Shown: positions 1 to 6,959 of the stretch, in pieces | How positions within the stretch are numbered: the first letter of the stretch is position 1 | Layout of the letters: each line of letters starts with the position of its first letter | Origin: Planctomycetaceae bacterium UBA6172 | GTDB lineage: Bacteria; Planctomycetota; Planctomycetia; Pirellulales; Pirellulaceae | Assembly: GCA_002422955.1 (NCBI GenBank) | Contig: DITY01000237.1 | Location: 5,144-24,584, forward strand | Direction of reading: 5' to 3' | Length of the DNA: 19,441 bases | Program-made: the position numbers and the translations under genes | The notes under the pieces: generated by a model | Database searches by the model: none | The model's input: the letters and a program-made list of their open reading frames with translations, nothing else | Told to the model about the DNA's origin: nothing

Positions 1-13
1 GGGAGGCTTCGCT

Positions 14-41
14 AGGGTCAGGCCTTGTTTTCGGTGTTGAA
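14..41 (+). repeat. Left arm of inverted repeat flanking the RAYT gene
   Basis: The reverse complement of this 28-base stretch matches 1072-1099 at 23 of 28 positions by direct comparison. The outer part contains GGGTCAGG (15-22), the inner part TCGGTGTTGAA. The two arms enclose the transposase gene and so look like the ends of a RAYT unit. The arm also overlaps the probable promoter -35 of that gene. That it is a recognition site for the enzyme is inference. Confidence 0.6.
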
Positions 42-53
42 GGCTGCTATGCT
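25..53 (+). promoter_or_regulatory. Possible promoter of the RAYT gene
   Basis: TTGTTT (25-30) and TATGCT (48-53) are separated by exactly 17 bases, about 50 bases upstream of the chosen ATG at 106. The -35 box lies inside the left inverted-repeat arm, so protein binding to the repeat could feed back on transcription. The match to consensus is moderate (3/6 and 4/6), so this is tentative. Confidence 0.3.
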
Positions 54-105
54 TGCAAATTCGGATTGATTCTCGGATTCCGAACACACACGGTTGGCAG
101 TTGTT

Positions 106-1095
106 ATGCCTCGGCCCCCACGCATCCAGTTCGCCGGTGCCAACTACCACATCGTCACCCGCGGTGATGGCCGGCGAAAACTGTTTCACGACGACGGTCA
201 TTACGAACGCTTCACCGACGGACTTCGACAGGAAGCAGAGCGCAGTGGTTGGATCGTACTCGCATACTGCTGGATGCCCAATCATGTTCATGCGTTGATT
301 CAGACTCCCGAGCCGAACTTGGCCCGGGGGATGCAACACTGGCTCTCCGGGTATGCCAACTGGTACGCCAAACGCAATCAGCGCACCGGACATCTGTACC
401 AAGGCCGGTACAAAGCCTTCCTCGTCGAAGATGCTGGGTACTACTGGACGCTTAGCCGCTACATTCACTTGAACCCTTGCGTGGGCGGAAGGCCGTTGGC
501 AACGAATCCGGAATCCTGGCCGCACAGCAGCATGCCGGGTTATGCTCGCCGGAGCAAGCGCGTCGACTGGGTCCAATACGATCAGTTGCACGCCTACTGG
601 AATGCGGCGGTTGGCGGCAAGGATGCGGCAGGGGCCTATCGCCGGTACGTCAACGAGGGGCTTGTGGATCCAGAAGATCCGTTCAAGCAGCAGTTGCGGG
701 AGTGGGTATTTGGGAGCGAAGACTTTCTCCTCCGGATGATCGCTCTGGCCGCGGGTGGAGATCGTCATCGCCAAGAATCGACGATCCGGCGCGTTCGCGG
801 TGTCACTGTTACGGAGGTTCTGGAGGCGACCGCGTTACATCACGGAGTTGATCGCTTGCAGTACGCGGCGTTTCGAAGCGAGGCTCCTGGACGAGATATG
901 GCTGCTTGGCTGTGTCGTCGCTGGACGGGTGCAACGCTCAGAGAACTCGGCCCGGCCTTTGGGCTTACCGGCACGGACAGCGTCTCCAACCTAGTCCGCC
1001 GTGCCCAGCAGCAGTTCAAGGGATCCGCTAGCTGGCGAAAGAGAGCCAGCGAGATCGAAGCATTGCTCCACCTGAACACCGAACACAAGACCTGA
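106..1095 (+). CDS. REP-associated tyrosine transposase (RAYT), HUH/Y1 family
   Basis: Predicted 329-residue single-strand DNA transposase/endonuclease of the IS200-like Y1 superfamily, of the RAYT type that acts on REP palindromes. Visible signatures are the N-terminal PRPPRIQFAGANYHIVTRG strand, the metal-binding HUH motif HVH (residues 60-62, in YCWMPNHVHALIQ), the GHLYQGRYKAFLVE segment (96-108) and the SRYIHLNP helix (117-124), whose Tyr119 is the likely nucleophile. The C-terminal third (about 230-329) carries a helix-turn-helix-like segment (LRELGPAFGLTGTDSVSNLVRR) reminiscent of the DnaA-like DNA-binding tail of some long RAYTs. A TTG at 94 would add four residues, but the ATG at 106 begins the conserved family start. 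The gene is intact, flanked by an inverted repeat (14-41 and 1072-1099) and followed by REP-like hairpins, as expected for a resident RAYT rather than a classical insertion sequence. Family assignment is firm; its activity is inferred. Confidence 0.92.
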   Translation: MPRPPRIQFAGANYHIVTRGDGRRKLFHDDGHYERFTDGLRQEAERSGWIVLAYCWMPNHVHALIQTPEPNLARGMQHWLSGYANWYAKRNQRTGHLYQGRYKAFLVEDAGYYWTLSRYIHLNPCVGGRPLATNPESWPHSSMPGYARRSKRVDWVQYDQLHAYWNAAVGGKDAAGAYRRYVNEGLVDPEDPFKQQLREWVFGSEDFLLRMIALAAGGDRHRQESTIRRVRGVTVTEVLEATALHHGVDRLQYAAFRSEAPGRDMAAWLCRRWTGATLRELGPAFGLTGTDSVSNLVRRAQQQFKGSASWRKRASEIEALLHLNTEHKT

Positions 1096-1099
1096 CCCC
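1072..1099 (-). repeat. Right arm of inverted repeat, overlapping the RAYT 3' end
   Basis: This stretch ends in CCTGACCCC (1091-1099) and pairs with 14-41. It covers the last seven codons and the stop codon of the transposase gene, so the C-terminal residues (LNTEHKT) are dictated by the repeat. The last bases of the arm lie just beyond the TGA. Confidence 0.6.
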
Positions 1100-1123
1100 G
1101 GCGAAGCCCGGACACGCGGGTTT

Positions 1124-1156
1124 GCATCCATTCCGGGTTCGCATTCATTCCGGGTG
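1124..1156 (+). repeat. Imperfect 16-base direct repeat
   Basis: 1124-1139 and 1141-1156 (GCATCCATTCCGGGTT and GCATTCATTCCGGGTG) differ at two positions. The second copy runs into the first hairpin of the REP-like element at 1150, so a partial duplication of the element's left edge is plausible. Confidence 0.5.
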
Positions 1157-1204
1157 TTGAAACACCCGGCTACCTTCGGTGGTCGCTCCGCGACCGCGGA
1201 TTCG
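1150..1204 (+). repeat. REP-like double hairpin, copy A
   Basis: Two hairpins lie in tandem: a perfect 9-base stem with a 2-base loop (CCGGGTGTT/GA/AACACCCGG, 1150-1169) and a 6-base stem with a 3-base loop (GGTCGC/TCC/GCGACC, 1181-1195). The whole 55 bases match 3632-3686 at 52 positions. It sits just downstream of the RAYT gene and between convergent genes, typical for REP/BIME elements. Substrate status for this RAYT is inferred from proximity. Confidence 0.7.
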
Positions 1205-1277
1205 ACCAGCGGGGAAACACCCGAGTTCGCCCGATGAACAATGCGGTCGGCCCCGCTGAAGCGGTTCACCGCAGGAA

Positions 1278-1763
1278 TCAATCGGTGCGGCCCCGTGCCG
1301 CTCGACCGCGTGTCGTTCGGTTGGGTTCCGCCTGATCTCGGGGCCGAGATTTGGCGGCTTTCCGTAGCCGTTTGTTTTTGGCCTTCAGGCGGTCGATCTC
1401 GGCTTGCATCAGCTCTTGGATCACAACGCTCTGGCGGTCGATCGTTGCGTTGGCTGCCTTCAACCCAAGCGGATCGAAATGTCGCGCGGCCTCGGAGGCG
1501 TGAAACATCACGGCCTGCAACATGTCCGCCAAACGCATCGTGATTCGCTCACCCATCTCCGCCGCCAAACGCAGATCCTGCGTCACCTGTTGCCAATCCG
1601 GTACTGTCGGCGATGGGCTCGAGGGCACAACATCCGCAGGGGAAGTGCTTGTCGCTGCACGCGTGGCGGTCCCCGGCTGATTGAACAGGTCATCGGCACG
1701 CGACTGCCGAACGCCGCCCGCACTCACCAAGACCATCAGCCACAACACCACAGACCGCTTCAT
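1278..1763 (-). CDS. Small secreted protein of unknown function
   Basis: The 161-residue product starts with a classical signal peptide (MKRSVVLWLMVLVSAGG, with a likely cleavage near SRADD at residues 21-25). A low-complexity Thr/Ser/Pro stretch follows, then a helical central part, and the C-terminal third is a strongly basic helix (IDRLKAKNKRLRKAAKSRPR). The ATG at 1763 is chosen because it starts the signal peptide and has GAGG about eight bases upstream; the TTG at 1799 would add 12 polar residues. I recognise no family. Export and a helical or coiled-coil, possibly nucleic-acid- or polyanion-binding tail are all the sequence shows. It lies between two REP-like hairpins and on the same strand as the DUF4832-type gene, with a gap of about 260 bases, so co-transcription is unlikely. 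Confidence 0.65.
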   Translation of the reverse strand: MKRSVVLWLMVLVSAGGVRQSRADDLFNQPGTATRAATSTSPADVVPSSPSPTVPDWQQVTQDLRLAAEMGERITMRLADMLQAVMFHASEAARHFDPLGLKAANATIDRQSVVIQELMQAEIDRLKAKNKRLRKAAKSRPRDQAEPNRTTRGRAARGRTD

Positions 1764-1864
1764 CGCACAGACCTCGAGGGAATGAGAGGACGACCGCAAC
1801 CATCACCGCTAACCGAAACGGAGCGGGTGGCCGCGTTGCAACTTAACGTAATCCGAATAGCCGT

Positions 1865-1904
1865 CGTCAGCGACTGACGCTCAGACCCTCAGGAGACCCT
1901 CAGG
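1865..1904. repeat. Short hairpin followed by a perfect 11-base tandem repeat
   Basis: CGTCAG/CGA/CTGACG (1865-1879) forms a 6-base stem. It is followed by two perfect copies of AGACCCTCAGG (1883-1893 and 1894-1904). The block lies downstream of the DUF4832-type gene and upstream of the small secreted-protein gene, both on the minus strand. There is no U-run, so a terminator role is uncertain. Confidence 0.45.
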
Positions 1905-1970
1905 GACACTGCACCAACCGGGTTGATGAATCGCGGTTGGCAAACGGCAACGTCCGCGGGGTGCCGGGAC

Positions 1971-1983
1971 GTCGCGGAGCGAC
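1971..1983 (-). repeat. Single REP-like hairpin
   Basis: GTCGC/GGA/GCGAC is the reverse orientation of the second hairpin of the double element at 1150. It lies about 40 bases beyond the stop codon of the minus-strand DUF4832-type gene, a usual REP position. Confidence 0.45.
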
Positions 1984-2024
1984 CGCATGAACGCTGTCGG
2001 GGCATTCGGTGCCCCAACCTGCGA

Positions 2025-3380
2025 TCATGGAAGCATCCACCAACCGGCTGGGGACTCCTCTGCGTACTCATTCGCGAATCGAAGCGGCATGCCATTGGGT
2101 AGTGGGTTAGCAATTCGAATCGACAAACCATCCGTCGCGCGGCTCGCTTGTTCGGCGTTCAATTCGACGCTCCAAGTCCGCGGCGCATCGTCTGGCAAAA
2201 GACCGACAACAGACCAGTCGACCGGAATGCGTTCGGCAACCTGTCCGTCGCGCACCGAGGCCAGTTCGACTTTCCATGGGTAGTAGAACGGCGCTACGCC
2301 GGTATTGCGAATGCGGACTGTGATCGTCCTGCCCCCTGAGTTCAGCGGGCGGCGTTCTGCTGCCTCGATGTGGAATTCGTATCCCATCCGCTGAACTTGG
2401 CGGACGGCATTCTGTTTGCGCTGCTCGGATTGCTGTTTCTGGAACATACCGGTGTCCATCAGCCAAGTGGCGTGAGTTTGGCGAACAGACTCCGCAAAGT
2501 CCTGCGCCTGGGGGTGGGCTGGACGCTCGTCAAATATTTGTCCCCATAGCTCTGGTCGGATTTCTCCTCCGATCGGACTGGTTTTCCATTTATTCATCGC
2601 TACCGGACCGGCCGCTTTCAAAGCTGGCATGAAGAACCAGTCGTCCTCATCGCGTCCCGTGTCCAAGGTGGCCCACGCGAACGAATCGTCGTGATAGCCG
2701 ACGCGCCGAGTGTGATTCGCCGCATGTGCCCAGGAATCAACGCCGGCCGGATATCGCAGCAGCACCGGCGTCACCTTGAACGCTCGCTCGTAAGCATCCA
2801 TGACTTCCGTTTGCACTTCCTTGCTCGCCATCAATTCGGATCGCGGATACGTATGCCACTCGCCCCAGGTCCCCAGCAGACCCGCCGTGATGAAACCGAT
2901 TCGAGGATCACCGTCATACCTTGCTCCCAATGCGGCGATGAAGGACTTCAATGCGGCACGCAGTTGAGGGTCGTTGTAGTCGGGTGTGCGCACTTTCGTT
3001 GCCGGAAACGGTGCCGTATTCGTATTCAGCCACGGTGTGATTTTAAGTCCAGCCTCCTCAAGGAACGTGGGAATGCCGTTGTCTCGCCCGGGATACTCCA
3101 TCCAGATGCGGAACACAGTCTGGTGACGGCGAGAAGCGATGTCGTCAAGCAATGCTTCCAGCGGCTGCCAGTCGAATTCGTTCGGCCCCGTCATCAGGTC
3201 GCTGAGTGCTAGATAATTGAATTCCATGCTGTGCGGGAACCGATCCGCGTGCGGCCGCGAGTACGGCACTAGCCCTTTCAACGGATTGTCCGGCGGCGCC
3301 GGAACGTGCTTCAGCGGAGCCTGGGCCAGCAGATGCAGTGGGAACGCAAAACCGAGCAGTAAAAGAATCAGAATTCGCAT
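2025..3380 (-). CDS. Secreted DUF4832-type protein
   Basis: The 451-residue product carries a signal peptide (MRILILLLLGFAFPLHLLAQ). The mature part reads like the DUF4832 group of glycoside-hydrolase-like TIM-barrel proteins: PLKGLVPY near the N terminus, DWQPLEALLDDIASRRHQTVFRIWMEYPG, YDGDPRIGFITAGLLGTWGEWHTYP and a later GPVAMNKWKTSPIGGEIRPE. The C-terminal ~110 residues form a beta-rich domain (GGRTITVRIRNTGVAPFYYPW, then SIRIANPLPNGMPLRFANE), as in relatives. The Trp/Glu-rich GTWGEWH stretch is the likely active-site region, but no substrate is established; polysaccharide handling in the periplasm or outside is inference. I start at 3380, where the signal peptide begins; ATGs at 3428 and 3425 would add about 16 polar residues. 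No strong ribosome site favours either start. Confidence 0.8.
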   Translation of the reverse strand: MRILILLLLGFAFPLHLLAQAPLKHVPAPPDNPLKGLVPYSRPHADRFPHSMEFNYLALSDLMTGPNEFDWQPLEALLDDIASRRHQTVFRIWMEYPGRDNGIPTFLEEAGLKITPWLNTNTAPFPATKVRTPDYNDPQLRAALKSFIAALGARYDGDPRIGFITAGLLGTWGEWHTYPRSELMASKEVQTEVMDAYERAFKVTPVLLRYPAGVDSWAHAANHTRRVGYHDDSFAWATLDTGRDEDDWFFMPALKAAGPVAMNKWKTSPIGGEIRPELWGQIFDERPAHPQAQDFAESVRQTHATWLMDTGMFQKQQSEQRKQNAVRQVQRMGYEFHIEAAERRPLNSGGRTITVRIRNTGVAPFYYPWKVELASVRDGQVAERIPVDWSVVGLLPDDAPRTWSVELNAEQASRATDGLSIRIANPLPNGMPLRFANEYAEESPAGWWMLP

Positions 3381-3593
3381 CAGTGGTCGCTGGTAGGAAT
3401 ACGAGGGAGCGGGTTCTGTTCCCATCATGTCGCAGGCGAGATCAGCTGGCCATTCCTTGGAGCGATTTGACTGAAAAACAGATCCCCCGACGCTGCCAAA
3501 ACCTTGCCACGCTCAAAACGGGCGAGCTTGAAGGAAAGGGCAAATGTGCAGCATATACCAAAAAGTCCCTGGGGCACCAATGGTCAGCTCAAC

Positions 3594-3608
3594 CGTCGCT
3601 CCGCGACG
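3594..3608 (+). repeat. Single REP-like hairpin
   Basis: CGTCGC/TCC/GCGACG is a 6-base stem with the same TCC loop as the hairpin at 1181-1195. It lies 23 bases upstream of the second double hairpin, so this locus carries three stems in a row, like a small BIME cluster. Confidence 0.5.
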
Positions 3609-3631
3609 AAATCGTTGACTTCATATCCGAT

Positions 3632-3686
3632 CCGGGTGTTGAAACACCCGGCTACCTTCGATGGTCGCTCCCCGACCGCGGATCCG
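3632..3686 (+). repeat. REP-like double hairpin, copy B
   Basis: 52 of 55 bases are identical to 1150-1204. The first hairpin (3632-3651) is perfectly conserved. In the second (3663-3677) one G-to-C change shortens the stem from six to five pairs (GGTCG/CTCCC/CGACC). Conservation in a non-coding setting 2.5 kb from copy A, in the same orientation, marks it as a dispersed repeat. Confidence 0.7.
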
Positions 3687-3902
3687 CCCTACGGGGCTCA
3701 CCTCGCGGGCGCCGAGGCTTTTCGAAAGCTTCTATGCAAGCCCTGCTGACAGGGCCGCGACCGTACCTCATCTGCCGTTTTCCGTTCCGCTGCACCGGTT
3801 GCTGGGCGCATTCCCGGCCCTGCGTAGTTTTTCCAGCGACACCTTGCTCAATGTTCGATGCATGGCTGGCACCTTGCGATCGCATTCGCTGCGCTGGTCG
3901 CG

Positions 3903-3931
3903 TTGTTCCAAGGCTGATCAGGTTGTATAAT
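3903..3931 (+). promoter_or_regulatory. Promoter of the radical SAM gene
   Basis: A perfect TATAAT (3926-3931) lies 17 bases after TTGTTC (3903-3908). Transcription would start near 3938, leaving a leader of about 50 bases. The leader contains a 5-base hairpin GCAGC/GATA/GCTGC (3966-3979) that ends directly before the AGGAGG ribosome site (3981-3986). The hairpin could modulate ribosome access, but that is speculation. Confidence 0.6.
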
Positions 3932-3991
3932 AGAGGTTGATCCTATATTCGGGATCCGCTGGGAAGCAGCGATAGCTGCGAGGAGGCGATC

Positions 3992-4993
3992 ATGAAACAC
4001 GTCTACGGTCCGGTACCGTCACGGCGTCTAGGGCAATCGCTGGGGATCGATCCGATCCCTTTCAAGACGTGCAATTGGAATTGCGTCTATTGCCAACTCG
4101 GGCGGACCTCACCGCTCGTCAACGAACGGAAAAATTATTTTCCGCCAGCCGAAATCGTGTCCGAGGCGGTTGCCGCGGTCAAGGCTCACCGCCCTGAAGA
4201 GATTGATTGGATTACGTTCGTCGGTTCAGGTGAATCGACGTTGCACTCGAGTCTAGGGGCGATGATCCGTGAACTGAAGGCGATGACGCAATTACCGATT
4301 TCCGTCATCACGAACGGATCACTGCTGTATCTGCCTGAAGTGCGTGAAGAGTTGCTCGCGGCGGATGCCGTCCTGCCGACTGTGGACGCGGGAACGGACA
4401 TCATTTATCGCAAGATCAATCGCCCCGCGCCCGAATTGGACTTTGCTCGGTTCATCGACTCAATCGCACAGTTTCGCGAACAATATCTTGGAAAGCTGTG
4501 GATAGAAGTGATGTTGGTTCAAGGGCTGAATGACTCTGAGAACGCACTTCAAGACCTGGCGGCCGTGCTCCGGCGTTTGCGTCCTGACGAAGTCCATTTG
4601 AACTCCCCGACGCGGCCATCGTGTGAGCCCTGGGTAAAGTCCGTCGACGAACAAGCTTTGGGCCGCGCGCAAAGAATCTTGGGTGAAGTCGCGAAAATTG
4701 TCCGCCCGGCACACGGAGACTTCGACTTGACCGGATTCGACACCGTCGTGGATGCGATTATCGCGGTCATCACGCGACATCCCGTCAGCGAAGAGGAATT
4801 GATGCGATTGCTCGCCAAATGGCAACCTGACCGTGTCAGGGAATCCTTGGAGGATCTCCAGAGTAGTGGCAGGGCCCAAGTCGTGACACGTGATGATCAC
4901 CGTTTTTGGAGTTGCGTCGAAGCGCGATATATCAACGAGAACCTGTCCCGTTGTCTCGATGGTAACGCTCACAACCAAGGGCCCCAGATATGA
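3992..4993 (+). CDS. Radical SAM protein (COG0731-like)
   Basis: The 333-residue cytosolic radical S-adenosylmethionine enzyme coordinates a 4Fe-4S cluster through the CX3CX2C motif CNWNCVYC (Cys27, Cys31, Cys34). The family opening VYGPVPSRRLGQSLGIDPIP is complete. The SAM-binding glycine motif appears as FVGSGEST (77-84), where relatives usually read GEPT. A TIM-barrel core follows (ITNGSLL, LWIEVMLVQGLND). The last ~80 residues form a winged-helix-like domain (HPVSEEELMRLLAKWQPDRVRESLEDL). The ATG at 3992 has AGGAGG five bases upstream and a strong promoter. Members are often annotated as wyosine-synthase-like, but that is a name by similarity: bacteria do not make wyosine, and the true reaction is unknown. 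No partner gene is adjacent; the next gene follows after 165 bases that hold only a weak 6-base hairpin (5086-5099). Confidence 0.88.
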   Translation: MKHVYGPVPSRRLGQSLGIDPIPFKTCNWNCVYCQLGRTSPLVNERKNYFPPAEIVSEAVAAVKAHRPEEIDWITFVGSGESTLHSSLGAMIRELKAMTQLPISVITNGSLLYLPEVREELLAADAVLPTVDAGTDIIYRKINRPAPELDFARFIDSIAQFREQYLGKLWIEVMLVQGLNDSENALQDLAAVLRRLRPDEVHLNSPTRPSCEPWVKSVDEQALGRAQRILGEVAKIVRPAHGDFDLTGFDTVVDAIIAVITRHPVSEEELMRLLAKWQPDRVRESLEDLQSSGRAQVVTRDDHRFWSCVEARYINENLSRCLDGNAHNQGPQI

Positions 4994-5158
4994 TTTACAG
5001 CTTCCATTTCGGTCTGCTGAAAATTGGCGTTGTTCCAGGGCCGTCAGCCAAAAGCGGGAGCGGTCACCAAATCGACTGAGCATGGCACGCTCTAGCGTGG
5101 GCATAAAGCTGCTCCCAGGATCGGATTTACTCCCTTGCTAATTTTGTGGAGAAACATC

Positions 5159-5572
5159 ATGAACGAACGGATCATCATTACCACCCAATCGATGCAAGCC
5201 GACCACCAAGCCTGGCTTGCGGCCCACTCCGAATGGCAAAAGGACATCGACCGTTGGCAGGCGGAACATGCATCAGCCATGAAGCGTCTCGCGGAAATCC
5301 AGAAGGCGATCCAAGAACACGGCGAATGTTTGGCGGATCATTCGAACGCATTTCGCAAGCTCGAGGAATCGATCGGTGCCCATGAACGCGAGATTGCTAA
5401 ACAGTTGAGTGGCTCCAATACGCAAGCCCAAGATGTCGTTGCCAATCATCATCAAGAACAAAAGGGCAAGTTCAACCAGCAGAAGGACGCCCACGAGCGT
5501 ATCAAGCTACACCACGAGGGAGTGATGGCTCAATTGAGCGCGCTGGAAGCGTCCGCAGCCGCGCCCATGTAA
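5159..5572 (+). CDS. Small coiled-coil protein of unknown function
   Basis: The 137-residue, highly charged, almost wholly helical protein has no signal peptide or membrane segment. Its middle (WQKDIDRWQAEHASAMKRLA through EESIGAHEREIAKQL) and C-terminal part (KFNQQKDAHERIKLHHEGVM) show heptad-like spacing and many His, Gln and Glu residues. It reads as a cytoplasmic coiled coil that probably oligomerises. GGAG (5148-5151) lies seven bases before the ATG at 5159; the earlier start at 5135 has no such site. I do not recognise a family. It sits between a radical SAM gene and a decayed ferritin-like gene on the same strand. Confidence 0.7.
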   Translation: MNERIIITTQSMQADHQAWLAAHSEWQKDIDRWQAEHASAMKRLAEIQKAIQEHGECLADHSNAFRKLEESIGAHEREIAKQLSGSNTQAQDVVANHHQEQKGKFNQQKDAHERIKLHHEGVMAQLSALEASAAAPM

Positions 5573-5618
5573 ACGCCAGAATCATCCCGAAGAGCTCGAT
5601 TACGGATCAACACCCTAG

Positions 5619-6060
5619 GTGAATATCGATGCAAACCCACCGCTAATCCATGACCTGAGTGAACAATCGGATCGCGAGGTAGCCACGTTCTTGCGATAGC
5701 TGTTGCCGGTTGCGTCAATCGAGCGCGCTCAGCGGCAAAACATTCGCGATATGTGCCAGCCGGAAGTGACCGACGAGGTGGGGCATACCCAGTACTTGGC
5801 GGACCAGATTGTGATGCTTGTCAGGTTGTGCGGCATAGGGGAATTCCCAAACTGCAACGCGTAATAACTCCACCCGTTTCAGACCTTCGCGAATTGCTCG
5901 GCCATGCTATCTACGAAAAGCAACCGGATGTCCAAACCTAGGTTCGATTAACCTTCCTGGCGGAGAAGGAAGGTCTTGGTCGCCCTCAAAATGAAATGGG
6001 GAGAACAGTCTGCCGACAAAGACGACCCTCGTCAGGGTGATGCAGCGCCTGCCCGGGTAA
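5619..6060 (+). pseudogene. Decayed ferritin-like (bacterioferritin-type) gene
   Basis: Reading across frames recovers a ferritin-like four-helix protein. Starting from GTG 5619, frame one gives LIHDLSEQSDREVATFLR, a TAG at 5697-5699, then EVTDEVGHTQYLADQIVML with the ExxH iron-ligand pattern. Near 5825-5840 the frame changes and the text continues as IPKLQRVITPPVSDLRELLG and YEKQPDVQT, followed by a second TAG (5939-5941), then VRLTFLAEKEGLG. Near 5975 the frame shifts back to the first frame, giving ALKMKWGEQSADKDDPRQ, where functional relatives have an E..DE.H second ligand site. Two nonsense codons, two frame changes and a damaged second ligand motif make this non-functional as a single protein. 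Family assignment rests on recalled similarity, without alignment. Loss of an iron-storage or oxidation protein next to a metal transporter is notable. Confidence 0.75.
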
Positions 6061-6109
6061 ACCTGCTGCAAATCGATTTAATCACGCAACACATGAAGGA
6101 TACCATGCC

Positions 6110-6211
6110 ATGACGACGCCAAAGATTTTCTCGGTCACCCTGCTTCTGCTCACGAGTATTCTGGGCGCTGGTCCTGTTGACGCGGCCGACACGGAAACCG
6201 GCGACCGATGA
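6110..6211 (+). CDS. 33-codon signal-peptide-like ORF upstream of the ZIP gene
   Basis: ATG at 6110 opens a peptide that is almost entirely a signal sequence: MTTPKIFSVTLLLLTSILG, then AGPVDAADTETGDR and TGA at 6209-6211. The stop lies five bases before the AAGGAG ribosome site of the ZIP transporter. It is either the stump of a secreted-protein gene cut off by the neighbouring decay, or a small translated leader coupled to the transporter. There is no clear ribosome site of its own, so translation is unproven. Confidence 0.35.
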   Translation: MTTPKIFSVTLLLLTSILGAGPVDAADTETGDR

Positions 6212-6227
6212 AACACAAGGAGCGACC

Positions 6228-6959
6228 GTGGAGGCAAGGTTCTGGACAGCGCTGATCGCCAGCGGATTGGCAGCGGGCGTGACATCCGCCGGCATCTATA
6301 CCATTCGGCGATTTGAAAAGTGGGCACAACAGAACAGCACCTACTTCATTTACTTCGCCGCGGGGGTTCTTATCGCAGCCTCATTCTTGCATATCATTCC
6401 CAAGGCATTCTCGACAAATCCGCAGGCCCCGGGCTATCTCCTGGGTGGCTATTTTGCCATGCACCTGTTCAACCATTTCATAACAGCCTTCGTCTGTGAG
6501 AAGTCCCCGGAACCCCAATACGCGATCGGTCTAGTCGCCATTCTAGGGATCGGATTCTACTCCTTCATCGATGGCTTGATTTATTCAGTCACCTTCACTG
6601 TCAGCGTCTTGACTGGCGTTTTGTCGACTTTAGGCATGGTGCTCCACGAGTTTCCAGAAGGGATCATCACGTATCTGCTGCTGTTGCGATCCGGATTCAA
6701 CGAACAGCGGGCGTTGCTGCTGTCTTTCTTGGTGGCCGCGATCAGCACACCGTTAGGGATGGTGGTATCCTACCCTTTCGTCAGCCAGTTTGATCAGCCG
6801 ATCATTGGTGCGTCGCTAGTATTATCTGCCGGTGCATTAGTCTACGTAGGGGCGACCCACCTGTTGCCGCAGGCCGAGAGGGCACCGACAAAGTATAGCT
6901 TCATCGCGTTGGGTGGCGGCGTGGCGGTGGCCGTGATTGTCACCCTGACTGAAACCTAA
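6228..6959 (+). CDS. ZIP-family divalent metal transporter
   Basis: The 243-residue inner-membrane protein has about eight hydrophobic helices, matching the ZIP fold that moves Zn, Fe or similar divalent ions into the cytosol. The metal-site helix 5 is clear: VLHEFPEGI with His140, Glu141 and Glu144. Helix 4 reads FYSFIDGLIYS, keeping Asp115-Gly but with Tyr where many ZIPs have His in H(N/S)xxDG, so one ligand may differ. TM2/TM3 carry LHIIPKAF and a His-containing AMHLFNHF. The GTG at 6228 is chosen because AAGGAG (6217-6222) lies five bases upstream; an in-frame TTG at 6177 would overlap the small ORF and add 17 polar residues. Metal specificity cannot be told from sequence. The neighbouring ferritin-like remnant fits iron or zinc handling. 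Confidence 0.85.
   Translation: MEARFWTALIASGLAAGVTSAGIYTIRRFEKWAQQNSTYFIYFAAGVLIAASFLHIIPKAFSTNPQAPGYLLGGYFAMHLFNHFITAFVCEKSPEPQYAIGLVAILGIGFYSFIDGLIYSVTFTVSVLTGVLSTLGMVLHEFPEGIITYLLLLRSGFNEQRALLLSFLVAAISTPLGMVVSYPFVSQFDQPIIGASLVLSAGALVYVGATHLLPQAERAPTKYSFIALGGGVAVAVIVTLTET

Larger units (their letters stand above)
3381..3902. other. Long intergenic region with REP-like hairpins and no supported gene
   Basis: Several overlapping open frames cross this gap between divergent genes, but none has a ribosome site or recognisable protein. It holds two REP-like hairpins (3594-3608 and the double hairpin at 3632-3686) and a short hairpin GCTTT/TCG/AAAGC near 3718. The rest looks like decayed or non-coding sequence. 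Confidence 0.5.

Noticed and set aside
1883..1904. Two tandem 11-base repeats considered as an operator or iteron
   Set aside because: Only two units, with no replication or regulator gene next to them and no overlap with a recognisable promoter; reported only as a repeat.
3338..3940. 200-codon plus-strand open frame across the intergenic gap
   Set aside because: It passes through REP-like hairpins, has no ribosome site and shows no known protein pattern.
5697..5941. TAG codons at Tyr positions read as possible stop-codon recoding
   Set aside because: The same stretch also has frame changes and a damaged ligand site. Other genes here end in TAG normally (11380), so pseudogene decay is the simpler reading.
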